Shown piece by piece: positions 16,951 through 25,212 of a stretch of 42,164 nucleotides of DNA. The DNA is from CAZTPJ01 sp964614515 (GTDB lineage: Bacteria; Planctomycetota; Phycisphaerae; Phycisphaerales; UBA1924). How positions within the stretch are numbered: position 1 is the first letter of the stretch; the number at the start of each line of letters is the position of its first letter. The translations under genes and the position numbers were made by a program. The stretch covers positions 1 to 42,164 of the forward strand of contig CAZTPJ010000027.1 of the NCBI GenBank assembly GCA_964614515.1, given 5' to 3'. The notes beneath the pieces are model-generated. The model did no database searches, was not told where the DNA came from, and saw only the letters and a program-made list of their open reading frames with translations.

Positions 16951-17670
16951 TTATGAACTGCCTTCGCGCATGCGATCCACGCCCTCGGGGAACGGATATG
17001 ACGGGAAGACGCCGATTGAGCCTACGCCCCACATCTGCGGGCTGGGATAGACGTCGCCGCGAAAACCGGCCGAGTGCATGATCCGCAGCACGGTCTCGAA
17101 ACTCGGTTCCTCGCCATCGGCGCCGATCAGGCGATTCGATCGCGCGCCGAGGAAACTCACCGACGCAACGGGGAGCCGCTCGCGCCGGCCGCGAAGCATC
17201 TTCACCACCGTCTGGAATCCTCGCGCCAGGTCCTGCACGGTGAAGTGATCGCGATCCCGTGGGCGCAGCAGCGCAAGCACCAGCAGACTGTCGAGATCGT
17301 ACTTGAGAACATACGGCTCGCGATCGTGGGCCGAGTGAACCGCGACGGACTCCTGGAACATCCTGGCATACGACGTGACGCTCTGATCGGTCCACTGGCT
17401 TGCGCCGACGAGGTTGACCAGTTGCGAGATGATGCCGCGGGCGTTCTCGGCGTCGTTGACGCCGCAGATCACCGCCCGGTAGCGCCCATCCACAAGATCG
17501 CCGAGCATGTCCTGACCCCAGAGGATGCGGATGGACCTGCCAGCCTCGGCACGGCCTGTGGCGCCCGGGAGCAGGCTGACGCGCTCGGGAAAATGCTCGG
17601 ATGCCATCAAGGTGTCGGCGTCATCGTCGTAGAGTCGAACGCCCTTTCGGGCCTGATCTCGTGTGGACAT
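16951..17670 (-). CDS. Unknown cytoplasmic protein
   Basis: 239 residues, family not recognised. It is a soluble mixed alpha/beta sequence without signal peptide or membrane segment. Visible stretches are GRSIRILWGQDMLGDLVDGR, YRAVICGVNDAENARGIISQ, SYARMFQESVAVHSAHDREP and VSFLGARSNRLIG. The C-terminus ends in a Pro/Gly-rich part (PSPQMWGVGSIGVFPSYPFP). The start at 17670 follows GGAG by eight bases. It is divergent from the next dockerin gene and upstream of the DinB-like gene on the same strand. A signalling or DNA-damage role would be guesswork. Confidence 0.7.
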   Translation of the reverse strand: MSTRDQARKGVRLYDDDADTLMASEHFPERVSLLPGATGRAEAGRSIRILWGQDMLGDLVDGRYRAVICGVNDAENARGIISQLVNLVGASQWTDQSVTSYARMFQESVAVHSAHDREPYVLKYDLDSLLVLALLRPRDRDHFTVQDLARGFQTVVKMLRGRRERLPVASVSFLGARSNRLIGADGEEPSFETVLRIMHSAGFRGDVYPSPQMWGVGSIGVFPSYPFPEGVDRMREGSS

Positions 17671-17800
17671 GGGGGTCTCCGGAAACGAGGTACTCTAATC
17701 GGACCTCGCATCCTACGAAGGATGAGGCACGTTGGCGCGATGGTGCGGGCGAGCCGCCGGGAAAAGTATTGCCCAACGCAGCGAATCGGACCAACGTCGA

Positions 17801-17806
17801 TATAAT
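17801..17806 (+). promoter_or_regulatory. Consensus -10 TATAAT before dockerin gene 4
   Basis: A perfect TATAAT ends ten bases before the ATG at 17816 (spacer GGGGTTCAG). Transcription would start within a few bases of the start codon. No convincing -35 hexamer is seen at the usual distance. Confidence 0.6.
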
Positions 17807-17815
17807 GGGGTTCAG

Positions 17816-18820
17816 ATGTCGAGGCAAGTCACGGCATCCTGGACGCCAGTGCCGGGCGTGGAATATGGATCGCGCCTGGGCTGTCTGCTTGGCGTGGCGC
17901 TTGGCCTCGCGGCCGTGAATTCAGCGATGGGACAGTTCCTTCGCGATGGGAACTTTGACGCGCTGTCGTCGGGCAAGTGGCCGGATTGCAGTCGCGCTGC
18001 GGGGGCCTGGGGCTGGCCCGCGCATTATCTGACGCCTGAGAACGTGTGCGAGCGTCAGGCGGACCAGATGACGATCGTGCCGTCGAGTTCGTTCGATCCG
18101 TCGCGCGAGGGTCGATCACTGCGGCTGTTCGTTTCGGGTGGATCGCCCACGGACAACATCAGCCTGCCGAACATTTTTCCGCGCGTGATTCATGAAGTGC
18201 CGGGGCAGGTGGTGCGCGTGAAGTTCAGCGTGTGGGCGACGGCCACGGGCTTCTCAGGCGGCGCGGTCTATGTCGGCGGCGATCACTCGAACAACGGCAC
18301 GGGCGGGTATTTCAACAATCGCGATCGCGGGCCGCAGATGAGTTGGAATTCGGATGGCACGATCACGGCCCGCGTCCCCTCGGGGACGGTCGTGCTGCTG
18401 CGGGATTATCCACTCGAAGAGTGGCAGACGCTTCGGCTCGACATCAACCTCTCGGCGGACACCTACGACGTGTATTGGGCTTCGCCGACGCATCAGATGC
18501 AGCGCATCGGGCAGGGTCTTGGCTTTCGATCAGGGAGTCAGACGCGACTGGATCGATTCACGATCGCCCACTTCGCCGATCTCACGCAGAACTCTGAGAT
18601 GTACTTTGACGACATTGTCGTGGAATACTGCTATGCGGATTGCGATCAGGCGTCGGGAATCGGCGTGCTGGATGTGTTTGATTTCCTGTGCTTTGGCAAT
18701 CTGTTTCAGCAGGGCTCGCCATACGCGTGCCAGTGCGACACGAGCACGGGCATGAACGTGTGCGACATCTTCGACGTGCTGTGCTTCGGCGCGGCGTATG
18801 CGGCGGGGTGCGGGAACTAA
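17816..18820 (+). CDS. Secreted protein with C-terminal GC-type dockerin (4)
   Basis: 334 residues. The signal peptide (GCLLGVALGLAAVNSAMGQ) is followed by a beta-sandwich-like body of about 240 residues (FLRDGNFDAL, then RVKFSVWATATGFSGGAVYV and DNISLPNIFP). The pattern resembles carbohydrate-binding or lectin-like jelly rolls, which is an inference only. The C-terminal repeat is CYADCDQASGIGVLDVFDF and CQCDTSTGMNVCDIFDV, ending AAGCGN. The second copy ends VLCFGAAY rather than FLCFGNAF. The ATG at 17816 fits a TATAAT just upstream. An in-frame extension to 17732 crosses that promoter and is rejected. Confidence 0.78.
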   Translation: MSRQVTASWTPVPGVEYGSRLGCLLGVALGLAAVNSAMGQFLRDGNFDALSSGKWPDCSRAAGAWGWPAHYLTPENVCERQADQMTIVPSSSFDPSREGRSLRLFVSGGSPTDNISLPNIFPRVIHEVPGQVVRVKFSVWATATGFSGGAVYVGGDHSNNGTGGYFNNRDRGPQMSWNSDGTITARVPSGTVVLLRDYPLEEWQTLRLDINLSADTYDVYWASPTHQMQRIGQGLGFRSGSQTRLDRFTIAHFADLTQNSEMYFDDIVVEYCYADCDQASGIGVLDVFDFLCFGNLFQQGSPYACQCDTSTGMNVCDIFDVLCFGAAYAAGCGN

Positions 18821-18850
18821 GTCGCGTCATCTTCGCACAAGGGAAACGTG

Positions 18851-19354
18851 ATGAAGGGAGAGCAATCGGGTTGCCTATTGGCCGTGCTACGAATTCTCAA
18901 GGGGTCCAAGTCACTCCCGGTGGAATCTGGCGCGGGACGGGGCGTTTCGAAACCGCCGCCATTTCGCCGCAAGGATTACCTTCTCACGAAGGCCGAGCGT
19001 GAGTTTCACGACGCGCTGATGCGCGCGGTGACGAACGAGTATGTCGTGTTCGCGAAGGTGCGCCTCGCGGACTTGCTGTGGATGCCCAAGGGCACGTCGG
19101 ATCGGCGGTCGTGGTTCAATCGAATCCAGGCCAAGCACGTCGATTTCGTGGTGTGCGATCGCGCCGCCCTGCGCCCGCTGGTCGCGATTGAACTTGATGA
19201 CTCAAGCCATGACCGCCCGAACCGGGTCGCTCGCGACGAATTCGTGGACGCAGTACTCAAAGCCGCCGAACTTCCGCTGGTTCGATTCCGCGTTACAGCG
19301 CGATATGACCCGCTCCAGGTTCGGCAACAGCTCGAGGCCGCGATTCAGGGTTGA
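18851..19354 (+). CDS. DUF2726 domain protein (putative nuclease-fold)
   Basis: 167 residues. The last 120 fit the DUF2726 pattern: LLTKAEREFHDALMRAV, VVFAKVRLADLLW, NRIQAKHVDFVVCDR, VAIELDDSSHDRPNR and LPLVRFRV. The spacing of Glu, Asp (KHVDFVV) and the ELDD core resembles restriction-endonuclease-like folds, so nuclease activity is possible but unproven. The N-terminal 45 residues are a poorly conserved-looking leader. The start at 18851 follows AAGGGA; a GTG one codon earlier (18848) is also possible. It is 30 bp downstream of dockerin gene 4, and convergent with the anti-sigma gene with a 9-bp gap. Confidence 0.78.
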   Translation: MKGEQSGCLLAVLRILKGSKSLPVESGAGRGVSKPPPFRRKDYLLTKAEREFHDALMRAVTNEYVVFAKVRLADLLWMPKGTSDRRSWFNRIQAKHVDFVVCDRAALRPLVAIELDDSSHDRPNRVARDEFVDAVLKAAELPLVRFRVTARYDPLQVRQQLEAAIQG

Positions 19355-19363
19355 CTCGCGGAT

Positions 19364-20146
19364 TCAACCCTTCGCCGCGATCACCACGCGGCGCGTCATG
19401 TCCGACACCCACGTTCCGCCCTTGCCTTCGATGGTGACGGCGAACGCGGCCGCTTCGTTCACGTTCAAACCCGGCGAGATCGCGATGATCAGTTCGCCCT
19501 CGGCGCCGTTGAAGATGCCGCCGCTGATGCGCTGTTCCATCCCGCGCGTCGCGTCGATGATCCAGAGTTGATACACCTCGTCCGACGGGCGCTTCGGCAA
19601 TCCCACAAACCGCAGATACCCCGCCTGGGCCGTATCGCTCCAGATCACTTCACCCGTGACCCCGGCGACTTCCGGCGCATCCCAATCGCCCCAGTTCAGT
19701 CGCACGGCGTCCGCGTGCGAATCGACGAACGCCTGCACTTCGGCCGCCGTCGGCGTCGAGGGTGGTCCCCCCATGCGTGGCAGCCACGCGAGAATGGCGA
19801 GGAAGATGCCCGCCGCCGCCGCGAGCCACGCGAGACGCGCGCCGAAGCCCCTCGTGACCGGCGGGTCGATACGCCCAATGACCGCGCGAGTCTCACCACC
19901 CGGCGCTGACGCGAGCAAGCGATCCGCGACATCCGCGGGCAGCGGCTCGATGTCCTCGGGGCGCAGCATGGCCAGGTGCGCGATCGCGGCCGTCGCGTCA
20001 AGATCATCGGGCGCATCCTTGAGCCCATGCTTGTTGAGGAGTTCGCGCAGTTCGGCGATCTCGCGCGGATCGTTGAGATCATCGAGGGCGCGAGCGGCGA
20101 GCAGTTCGAGCAGTCGCGGATCGAGATGTGGCGATGCGCCGCTCAT
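19364..20146 (-). CDS. Anti-sigma factor, RskA/anti-sigma-K family
   Basis: 260 residues. The N-terminal half is a cytoplasmic anti-sigma region (LDPRLLELLAARALDDLNDP). A single membrane helix (about residues 106-124, LAWLAAAAGIFLAILAWL) follows, then a periplasmic RskA-like domain with GEVIWSDTAQAGYLRFVGLP, DEVYQLWIID and the terminal AVTIEGKGG. It should hold the partner sigma factor at the membrane until a signal releases it. The start overlaps the sigma-factor stop by four bases (ATGA), so the two are translationally coupled. The usual HxxxC zinc motif of ZAS-type anti-sigma factors is not visible, as in some RskA relatives. Confidence 0.88.
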   Translation of the reverse strand: MSGASPHLDPRLLELLAARALDDLNDPREIAELRELLNKHGLKDAPDDLDATAAIAHLAMLRPEDIEPLPADVADRLLASAPGGETRAVIGRIDPPVTRGFGARLAWLAAAAGIFLAILAWLPRMGGPPSTPTAAEVQAFVDSHADAVRLNWGDWDAPEVAGVTGEVIWSDTAQAGYLRFVGLPKRPSDEVYQLWIIDATRGMEQRISGGIFNGAEGELIIAISPGLNVNEAAAFAVTIEGKGGTWVSDMTRRVVIAAKG

Positions 20147-20736
20147 GCATCACCTCCGATGGCGTGTGCGGCGGTTGTGCCGCCGGATGACATGAGATCG
20201 CGCAGGCGAATGAGTCCGCGCCGCGCGTGCGTCTTGACGGTTCCAAGGGGCAGGCCGGTCGATCGCGCGATGGATTCGTGCGACAGGCCGTGATAGACGT
20301 TGAGCGTGAGCACGCGCTGCTGATCCGGCGAGAGTTGGGCGGCGCGACGGGCCTCTTCGGGCAACGAAGGATCCGGCGTGGCCGAGGCGGGCATCGGCGT
20401 GGCGTCGGTGATGGGCATCGCCGGCTCGGTCCGTCCGAGTTTTCGTCGTCGATCGATGAGTCGGCGCCGGGCGATCATGGCGACGAAGGCTGTTTCTGAG
20501 GCGATGGCCGGGTCGTACTTGTGGGCGCTCTTCCAGATCGCGGCGAAGATTTCCTGCACGGCGTCCTCGCACTCGCTCTGCGGCAGGCCCATGCGCCGCG
20601 CAAGGGACCAGACGAGTCCGCCAAAGCGTGCGATGCATTCGCGCACGGCCTGAGCGTCTCCCGCGCCGACCCTGTGAAGTAGCAATTCGCTCGATATGGC
20701 CAGAATCTCCGTGCCGTGGACGCCATCGTGGGTCAC
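20143..20736 (-). CDS. ECF-type RNA polymerase sigma factor
   Basis: 197 residues from GTG. Region 2 reads IARFGGLVWSLARRMG, SECEDAVQEIFAAIWKS and ETAFVAMIARRRLIDRRRK. Region 4 reads LSPDQQRVLTLNVYHGLSHE, SIARSTGLPLGTVKTHARRG. It resembles the SigK-type ECF group, which is normally paired with RskA anti-sigma factors, as here. GTG 20736 is chosen because GAAGG sits six bases upstream. A -10-like TACCAT (minus strand, 20778-20773) would give a leader of about 30 nt. Longer in-frame starts up to 20910 add non-sigma sequence. The regulon cannot be told from this window; the fasciclin gene upstream is a plausible but untested target. Confidence 0.9.
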   Translation of the reverse strand: MTHDGVHGTEILAISSELLLHRVGAGDAQAVRECIARFGGLVWSLARRMGLPQSECEDAVQEIFAAIWKSAHKYDPAIASETAFVAMIARRRLIDRRRKLGRTEPAMPITDATPMPASATPDPSLPEEARRAAQLSPDQQRVLTLNVYHGLSHESIARSTGLPLGTVKTHARRGLIRLRDLMSSGGTTAAHAIGGDA

Positions 20737-20883
20737 TCGCGGCCTTCGCCGAGAGGCCCGATGCGGCGAGCAATGGTAGCCTCGCGGTGCGCTGCGCCAC
20801 GGCGCTGCGGTGATGTTTCCCGCTCGACCGCATCGGGGTGTCAACTCACGATGGCACATACCAGACTGTCCTGAACCAGCAAA

Positions 20884-20914
20884 GGCCGTGGGCGTGTTTC
20901 CACATCCCACGGCC
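20884..20914 (-). terminator. Hairpin terminator after the fasciclin gene
   Basis: On the minus strand GGCCGTGGG-(13 nt)-CCCACGGCC is followed by TTTGC. The 9-bp stem is perfect. A second nested palindrome lies between it and the stop: ATCGTGAACC (20919-20928) with GGTTCACGAT (20974-20983), enclosing TGCGGGG/CCCCGCA (20946-20967). Together they fill the 287-bp region between the sigma-factor start and the fasciclin stop. Confidence 0.65.
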
Positions 20915-21023
20915 GTCGATCGTGAACCCGGAGGCGAACGGAGTTTGCGGGGCCTCGCGTCCCCGCAGTCCGAGGTTCACGATTCCAACCCCTCCGGACC
21001 CCGCCCCACGATGCCATGGAGGA

Positions 21024-21983
21024 TTACTTGGGGAGGAGCACGGTGTCGATGACGTGGATGACGCCGTTGACCGCGTCGATGTCGGCGCTGATGACTTTCG
21101 CGTTGCCGACCATGACGTTCTTGGACTCGCTGCGGGTGGTCACTTCCTGGCCGTTGAGCGTCTTGACCGTTGCGCCCTTGGCGGCGGCGTCGGAGAAGAC
21201 GCGGCCGGGGATGACGTGGTAGGTCAGGATCTTGGTGAGTTGGGCTTTGTTCTCGGGGAGCATGAGGCTGTCGAGGGTCTCCTTCGGCAGTTTCGCGAAG
21301 GCCTCATCGGTCGGCGCGAAGACGGTGAAGGGGCCTTTGGCTTCCAAGGCGCTGACCAGATCAGCGGCGGTGAGCAACTTCGCGAGCGTGGTGAAGGAAC
21401 CGGCTTCGACGGCGGTGGCGACGATGGTCTTGTCGCTGGGCAGGATCACGCGGTCGATGACGTGAATGACGCCGTTCTTGGCCATCACGTCCGTCGCTGT
21501 GACGGTCGCCTGATCGACCATGACCTTGTTGCCGGTGGTCGTGATGTCGAAGCGCTGGCCTTCGAGCGTGACGACGGGGCCGGCCTTGACATCCTTCGCG
21601 AGGACGCGCGACGGCACGACATGGTACTTCAGGATCGAGATCAGCCGCTCCTTGTTCTCCGGCTTGAGTAGGGTCTCGACCGTGCCGGCGGGGAGTTTCG
21701 CGAACGCCTCGTCCGTCGGCGCGAACACCGTGAACGGACCCTTGCCCTGCAACGCTTCGACCAGACCCGCGGCCTGAAGCGCGGCGGCGAGCGTCTTGAA
21801 GTTGCCCGCGGCCACGGCCGTGGCCACGATGTCCTTGTCGGACTCGAGCGATGTGTTGACGATGCGGGCCTGCGGGGCATCCCACGACTCGCACTGGGCC
21901 TGCTTGGCCGAGTCGCATTGAGCGACGGCCAAGCCGGCGATGGACATGATGGAAAGTGTGGACAGAGTGATCGCGCTGCGCAT
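21024..21983 (-). CDS. Secreted protein with two fasciclin (FAS1) domains
   Basis: 319 residues. The signal peptide (MRSAITLSTLSIMSIAGLAVA) is followed by a Cys-containing linker and two FAS1 domains (about 48-180 and 183-319). Each domain carries the paired family boxes: GPFTVFAPTDEAFAKLP and YHVVPSRV or YHVIPGRV, and each ends NGVIHVID. FAS1 domains mediate adhesion or bind ligands outside the cell. The two copies are very similar, indicating internal duplication. AAGGAG precedes the ATG at 21983 by seven bases. The gene lies directly upstream of the sigma/anti-sigma pair, separated by hairpins. Confidence 0.93.
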   Translation of the reverse strand: MRSAITLSTLSIMSIAGLAVAQCDSAKQAQCESWDAPQARIVNTSLESDKDIVATAVAAGNFKTLAAALQAAGLVEALQGKGPFTVFAPTDEAFAKLPAGTVETLLKPENKERLISILKYHVVPSRVLAKDVKAGPVVTLEGQRFDITTTGNKVMVDQATVTATDVMAKNGVIHVIDRVILPSDKTIVATAVEAGSFTTLAKLLTAADLVSALEAKGPFTVFAPTDEAFAKLPKETLDSLMLPENKAQLTKILTYHVIPGRVFSDAAAKGATVKTLNGQEVTTRSESKNVMVGNAKVISADIDAVNGVIHVIDTVLLPK

Positions 21984-22112
21984 GTGAGACTCCTTATGTG
22001 TGATCGCCGTGTCCGAGAAACGGACATCAGCGCCGCGTCGGCCGGCGTTCGAGCCGGGTTCGACCCCCGATCGCGGTCTGCCCATCACTTCGACGGCGAC
22101 GGGGCGCTGGAT

Positions 22113-23162
22113 TCAGGCGTGGGCGGGGGCGGCGCGGGCGATGCGGGCGGCGACGGCGATCGCTTCCTCGATCTGCGCGGCGCTGACGTCAAGATGACAC
22201 ACGGCCCGAACGCGACGCGGCCCGATGGGCAACATCAGAACGCCCGCCGCTTTCAATCGCTGACAGAAATCCGCGGCCGGGCCGAGGTCCGGCGCGAGAT
22301 CGAAGAACACGAGGTTTGTCTCGACGTGATCGAGGTTGAGCGTGATGCCGGGGATCTCGGCCAGGCCGTGGGCGAGGCGTTTGGCGTTGGTGTGATCTTC
22401 GACGAGGCGCAGGCGGTGGTGATCAAGGGCGTGCAGCGCGGCGGCGGCGAGAATGCCGGACTGGCGCATCGTGCCGCCGAACATCTTTCGGAATCGCGCG
22501 ACGCGCGCGATGATCTCTCGCGAGCCGGCCACGGCCGAGCCGACCGGCGCGCCCAGGCCCTTTGAAAAACAGCACGACACCGTGTCGAAGTGCTTCGCAT
22601 AGTCGGCGGGCTGATGGCCCGTGGCGGCGCACGCGTTCCAGATGCGGGCGCCATCGAGGTGAAGCCGCAGACCGAGTGATCGCGCGTGCGAGGTCACGCG
22701 GCGAACGTGTTCGAGCGGCCACACCGCGCCGCCCCCGCGATTGTGCGTGTTCTCGATCACAAGCAGGCGCGAGTTGGGAAAGTGAACCGAGGGCGGACGC
22801 ACGGCCGCCTCGACATCCGCGACATCAAACAGCCCGCGCGCGCCGCGCAGCACGCGGATCATCACGCCCGAAAGCGCGGCCGGAGCGCCGGTCTCGTAAT
22901 GAATGATGTGGCTGTCTTCGTGGGCGATGACTTCATCGCCGGGTTCGGTGTGGGCGCGGATGGATGTTTGATTGGCCATCGAGCCTGTGGGGACGAAGCA
23001 CGCGGCCTCTTTGCCCATGATCTCGGCGATGCGATCCTGAAGGCGGATGACGGTCGGGTCATCGCCGAGGACATCATCGCCGACTTCGGCTTCGGCGATG
23101 GCCCGACGCATGGCCGGGGTGGGACGGGTGACGGTGTCGCTGCGCAAGTCGATGATGGGCAT
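22113..23162 (-). CDS. ltaE: Low-specificity L-threonine aldolase
   Basis: 349 residues, a PLP-dependent fold-type I enzyme that cleaves L-threonine or L-allo-threonine to glycine and acetaldehyde. Signatures are MPIIDLRSDTVTRPTPAMR, VGDDVLGDDPTV, FVPTGSMANQ, HLDGARIWNA (Asp170) and CCFSKGLGAPVGS (Lys201, the Schiff-base Lys), with GGTMRQSG following. The start at 23162 has no Shine-Dalgarno sequence but has TACGAT five bases upstream. Its product acetaldehyde is also a product of the DeoC in this window; no pathway link is shown by position. Confidence 0.92.
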   Translation of the reverse strand: MPIIDLRSDTVTRPTPAMRRAIAEAEVGDDVLGDDPTVIRLQDRIAEIMGKEAACFVPTGSMANQTSIRAHTEPGDEVIAHEDSHIIHYETGAPAALSGVMIRVLRGARGLFDVADVEAAVRPPSVHFPNSRLLVIENTHNRGGGAVWPLEHVRRVTSHARSLGLRLHLDGARIWNACAATGHQPADYAKHFDTVSCCFSKGLGAPVGSAVAGSREIIARVARFRKMFGGTMRQSGILAAAALHALDHHRLRLVEDHTNAKRLAHGLAEIPGITLNLDHVETNLVFFDLAPDLGPAADFCQRLKAAGVLMLPIGPRRVRAVCHLDVSAAQIEEAIAVAARIARAAPAHA

Positions 23163-23173
23163 GGGGCATCGTA
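23163..23173 (-). promoter_or_regulatory. -10-like TACGAT 5 nt before ltaE
   Basis: On the minus strand TACGAT (23173-23168) is followed by GCCCC and the ATG. It is the same hexamer as before the MEMO and purD genes. Confidence 0.5.
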
Positions 23174-23464
23174 GGACGCGGGTTTTGGGGGAGTTTTGGG
23201 CCTCTGGGCGTCGCGGCTGTCAACTTGACAGGCCCGTCCGAGCCGGGTGGCAGAGATGACACCGGGAGATTGCCTGTCTGTGCAAACGGAGCCGTGGAAC
23301 GATGCCGCGCGTGTTGGCACGGCCGTTGCACTCTTCCTTGGCGTACGGGCGAGACCCGTAGACAAGTCAATGACGGACGGCCGTGATCGAGGGTGGGCTG
23401 TCGAGTGGGCAGCCTCGCGGCGAGTCCGAAACAACGTCGGCCGACGACGGCCTGGAGGTGTCTG

Positions 23465-23917
23465 ATGACCAATGGACGAAACACGTTGACGGTTCGAAGG
23501 GCGGATCCATTTGATGTGGCCGTGGGGCAGATGCTGAATCACTTCTTCAGCGAGCCTTTCCTTGCGTGCCCTGCGCCGGCGGCGCGGGTTGAAGAGGGCA
23601 CACTGCCGCTGGATGTGTCGGAGAGCGACACAGAGGTGATTGTGCGGGCGTCGCTGCCGGGCTTCCGCAAGGAAGATGTGAGCATCGATGTGACCGAAGG
23701 CGTGCTGACCATCAAGGCTGAGCAGTCCGAAGAGCACGAAGAGCAAGGCGAGCGGTTCTATCGGCGTGAGCGTCGATTCGGCTCGCTCAGCCGTCGCGTG
23801 GCGCTGCCGACGCACGTCAACGAGTCCGCGGCCGTGGCGCAGCTCGCCGATGGCGTGCTCACGCTCCGCCTGCCAAAGTCTGAAAAGGCCATGCCGAGGA
23901 AGATCGCGATCAACTGA
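23465..23917 (+). CDS. Small heat-shock protein, Hsp20/alpha-crystallin family
   Basis: 150 residues, an ATP-independent chaperone that holds unfolding proteins. The alpha-crystallin domain spans about 45-140, with DVSESDTEVIVRASLPGFRK, EDVSIDVTEGVLTIKAEQ, RFYRRERRFGSLSRRVALP and ADGVLTLRLPK. It ends with a short C-terminal extension, MPRKIAIN, containing an IxI anchor. The ATG at 23465 follows GGAGG by about six bases. I saw no CIRCE or ROSE-like element upstream. A hairpin terminator lies about 105 nt downstream. Confidence 0.94.
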   Translation: MTNGRNTLTVRRADPFDVAVGQMLNHFFSEPFLACPAPAARVEEGTLPLDVSESDTEVIVRASLPGFRKEDVSIDVTEGVLTIKAEQSEEHEEQGERFYRRERRFGSLSRRVALPTHVNESAAVAQLADGVLTLRLPKSEKAMPRKIAIN

Positions 23918-23919
23918 TG

Positions 23920-23990
23920 GGTGGCCTGCTCCGGGTGGCCCACCCAGTCCGTGGGCGGCCCGGGGGGGCCCGTTCACTCCGTGAACGGTT
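23920..23990. repeat. Intergenic palindromic repeat block (copy 3, inverted)
   Basis: The perfect hairpin CCGTTCAC-TCC-GTGAACGG (23970-23988) is the reverse complement of the one at 42093-42111. Another TCCG core lies exactly 30 bp away (23948 versus 23978), with GGGTGGCC blocks alongside. This is the opposite orientation of the unit seen at 1-120, 6905-7066 and the window end. The block starts right at the hsp20 stop. Confidence 0.7.
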
Positions 23991-24022
23991 CTTCATACAT
24001 CGTTTCAAGCACACATGCGCAG

Positions 24023-24075
24023 GCGCTGGTGTCCGGTTCGCCTCCTTTACCGGACGCCAGCGCTTGTGATTTTGG
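24023..24075 (+). terminator. Hairpin terminator downstream of hsp20
   Basis: GCGCTGGTGTCCGGT (24023-24037) pairs with ACCGGACGCCAGCGC (24049-24063), an 11-nt loop between them. TTGTGATTTTGG follows. The single deviation is a U-G wobble in plus-strand RNA (A-C on the other strand), supporting plus-strand use. Confidence 0.7.
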
Positions 24076-24105
24076 GGCGCGGAAACCGAGGCTGCGCGTG
24101 GGTCG

Positions 24106-24116
24106 TACCATCGGGC
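24106..24116 (+). promoter_or_regulatory. -10-like TACCAT 5 nt before the methyltransferase gene
   Basis: TACCAT (24106-24111) is followed by CGGGC and the ATG at 24117. No Shine-Dalgarno sequence is present. Confidence 0.45.
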
Positions 24117-24962
24117 ATGACTTCATCGCCTCCTGTCGAGCCTGAGTCGGTCGAGTATGTCCTTGGCACGGATGAGGCCGAGGCGATTCGCCTTGGACTT
24201 CAGCACCGTCTGTGGTCCGCGTCGGCGTTTCTGTTGTGGGAGCGGGCGGGGCTGCGAGCGGGGATGCGCGTGATCGACGTGGGCTGCGGCCCGGGACACG
24301 CGGCGCTCGACATGGCCGACATCGTGGGGCCTAAGGGGTCGGTCGTCGGGATTGACGAGTCGGCCGTGTTTCTCACGCACCTGCATCAGCGTTCGATCGC
24401 ACGGCGACTGACGAACATCGAACGGCTGCTGGGCGATGTGCAGGAAGTCGGCTCGCTTGGTCTGCCCGAAGGGCAGTTTGACTTCGCCTACGCGCGGTGG
24501 GTGCTGTGCTTCGTGCCGAACCCCGAGGCGGTGGTGGCCGGCGTCGCACGGCTGCTCAAGCCCGGTGGGCGATTTGTGATTCAGGATTACTTCAACTATG
24601 AGTCCATGACCATCGCGCCGCGGCGGGCGTCGTTTACGCGGCTTGTGCAGGCGATCGCGGCCGCGTGGCGGGCGCGCGGTGGAGATCCCGATGTCATCGG
24701 GCGTGTGCCTGAGATGCTCGCGCAGCACGGCGCGACGATGACGCACCTGGCCGTGAACGATCGGATCGCGCGACCGACGGACACGATGTGGGCCTGGCCG
24801 GATACGTTCTGGCGAACGTTCGTACCGCGGCTCGAGGCGTCGGGCTTCCTGTCCGCGGAGGATCGCGCGGCGTTTGAAGCGGACTGGGCCGAGGCGTCGG
24901 CGGATGCGTCGAACTTCGTCCACCTGCCACCGGTCTATGACGTGATCGGCGTCAAGGACTGA
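24117..24962 (+). CDS. Class I SAM-dependent methyltransferase
   Basis: 281 residues, probably cytoplasmic. Motif I of the Rossmann fold is RVIDVGCGPGHAALDMAD (from residue 51). VVGIDES follows as the acidic loop after the second strand, then FDFAYARWVLCFVPNPEAVV and LKPGGRFVIQDYFNYE as motifs II/III. This is a ubiE/SmtA-like small-molecule methyltransferase; the substrate is not evident. The C-terminal 100 or so residues have Trp-rich segments (TMWAWPDTFWRTFV). The ATG at 24117 is chosen because the in-frame extension to 24015 overlaps the hsp20 terminator. Confidence 0.88.
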   Translation: MTSSPPVEPESVEYVLGTDEAEAIRLGLQHRLWSASAFLLWERAGLRAGMRVIDVGCGPGHAALDMADIVGPKGSVVGIDESAVFLTHLHQRSIARRLTNIERLLGDVQEVGSLGLPEGQFDFAYARWVLCFVPNPEAVVAGVARLLKPGGRFVIQDYFNYESMTIAPRRASFTRLVQAIAAAWRARGGDPDVIGRVPEMLAQHGATMTHLAVNDRIARPTDTMWAWPDTFWRTFVPRLEASGFLSAEDRAAFEADWAEASADASNFVHLPPVYDVIGVKD

Positions 24963-25212
24963 TCGCGTCGATGCGAGTTTGGGCAAGGCGCTCACGCTGA
25001 GCCAAGGCCCACAAGGTTCGCCACGGCCGATAAGCACGGCCAGCGCGCAAAGTTTGTACAAGACGTGCGGCCACAAGGCTTTACTATCGTTGAAGTTCTG
25101 ATAGTCTACTGGCCCCCATGGGTGGATCCGGGGTCAAGAGAAAAGCGGCCCGCGTCGGTGCGATCGGTGTGTCGCGAGCGACGGGGCAACAACAGGAATG
25201 GGAGATTGAGCA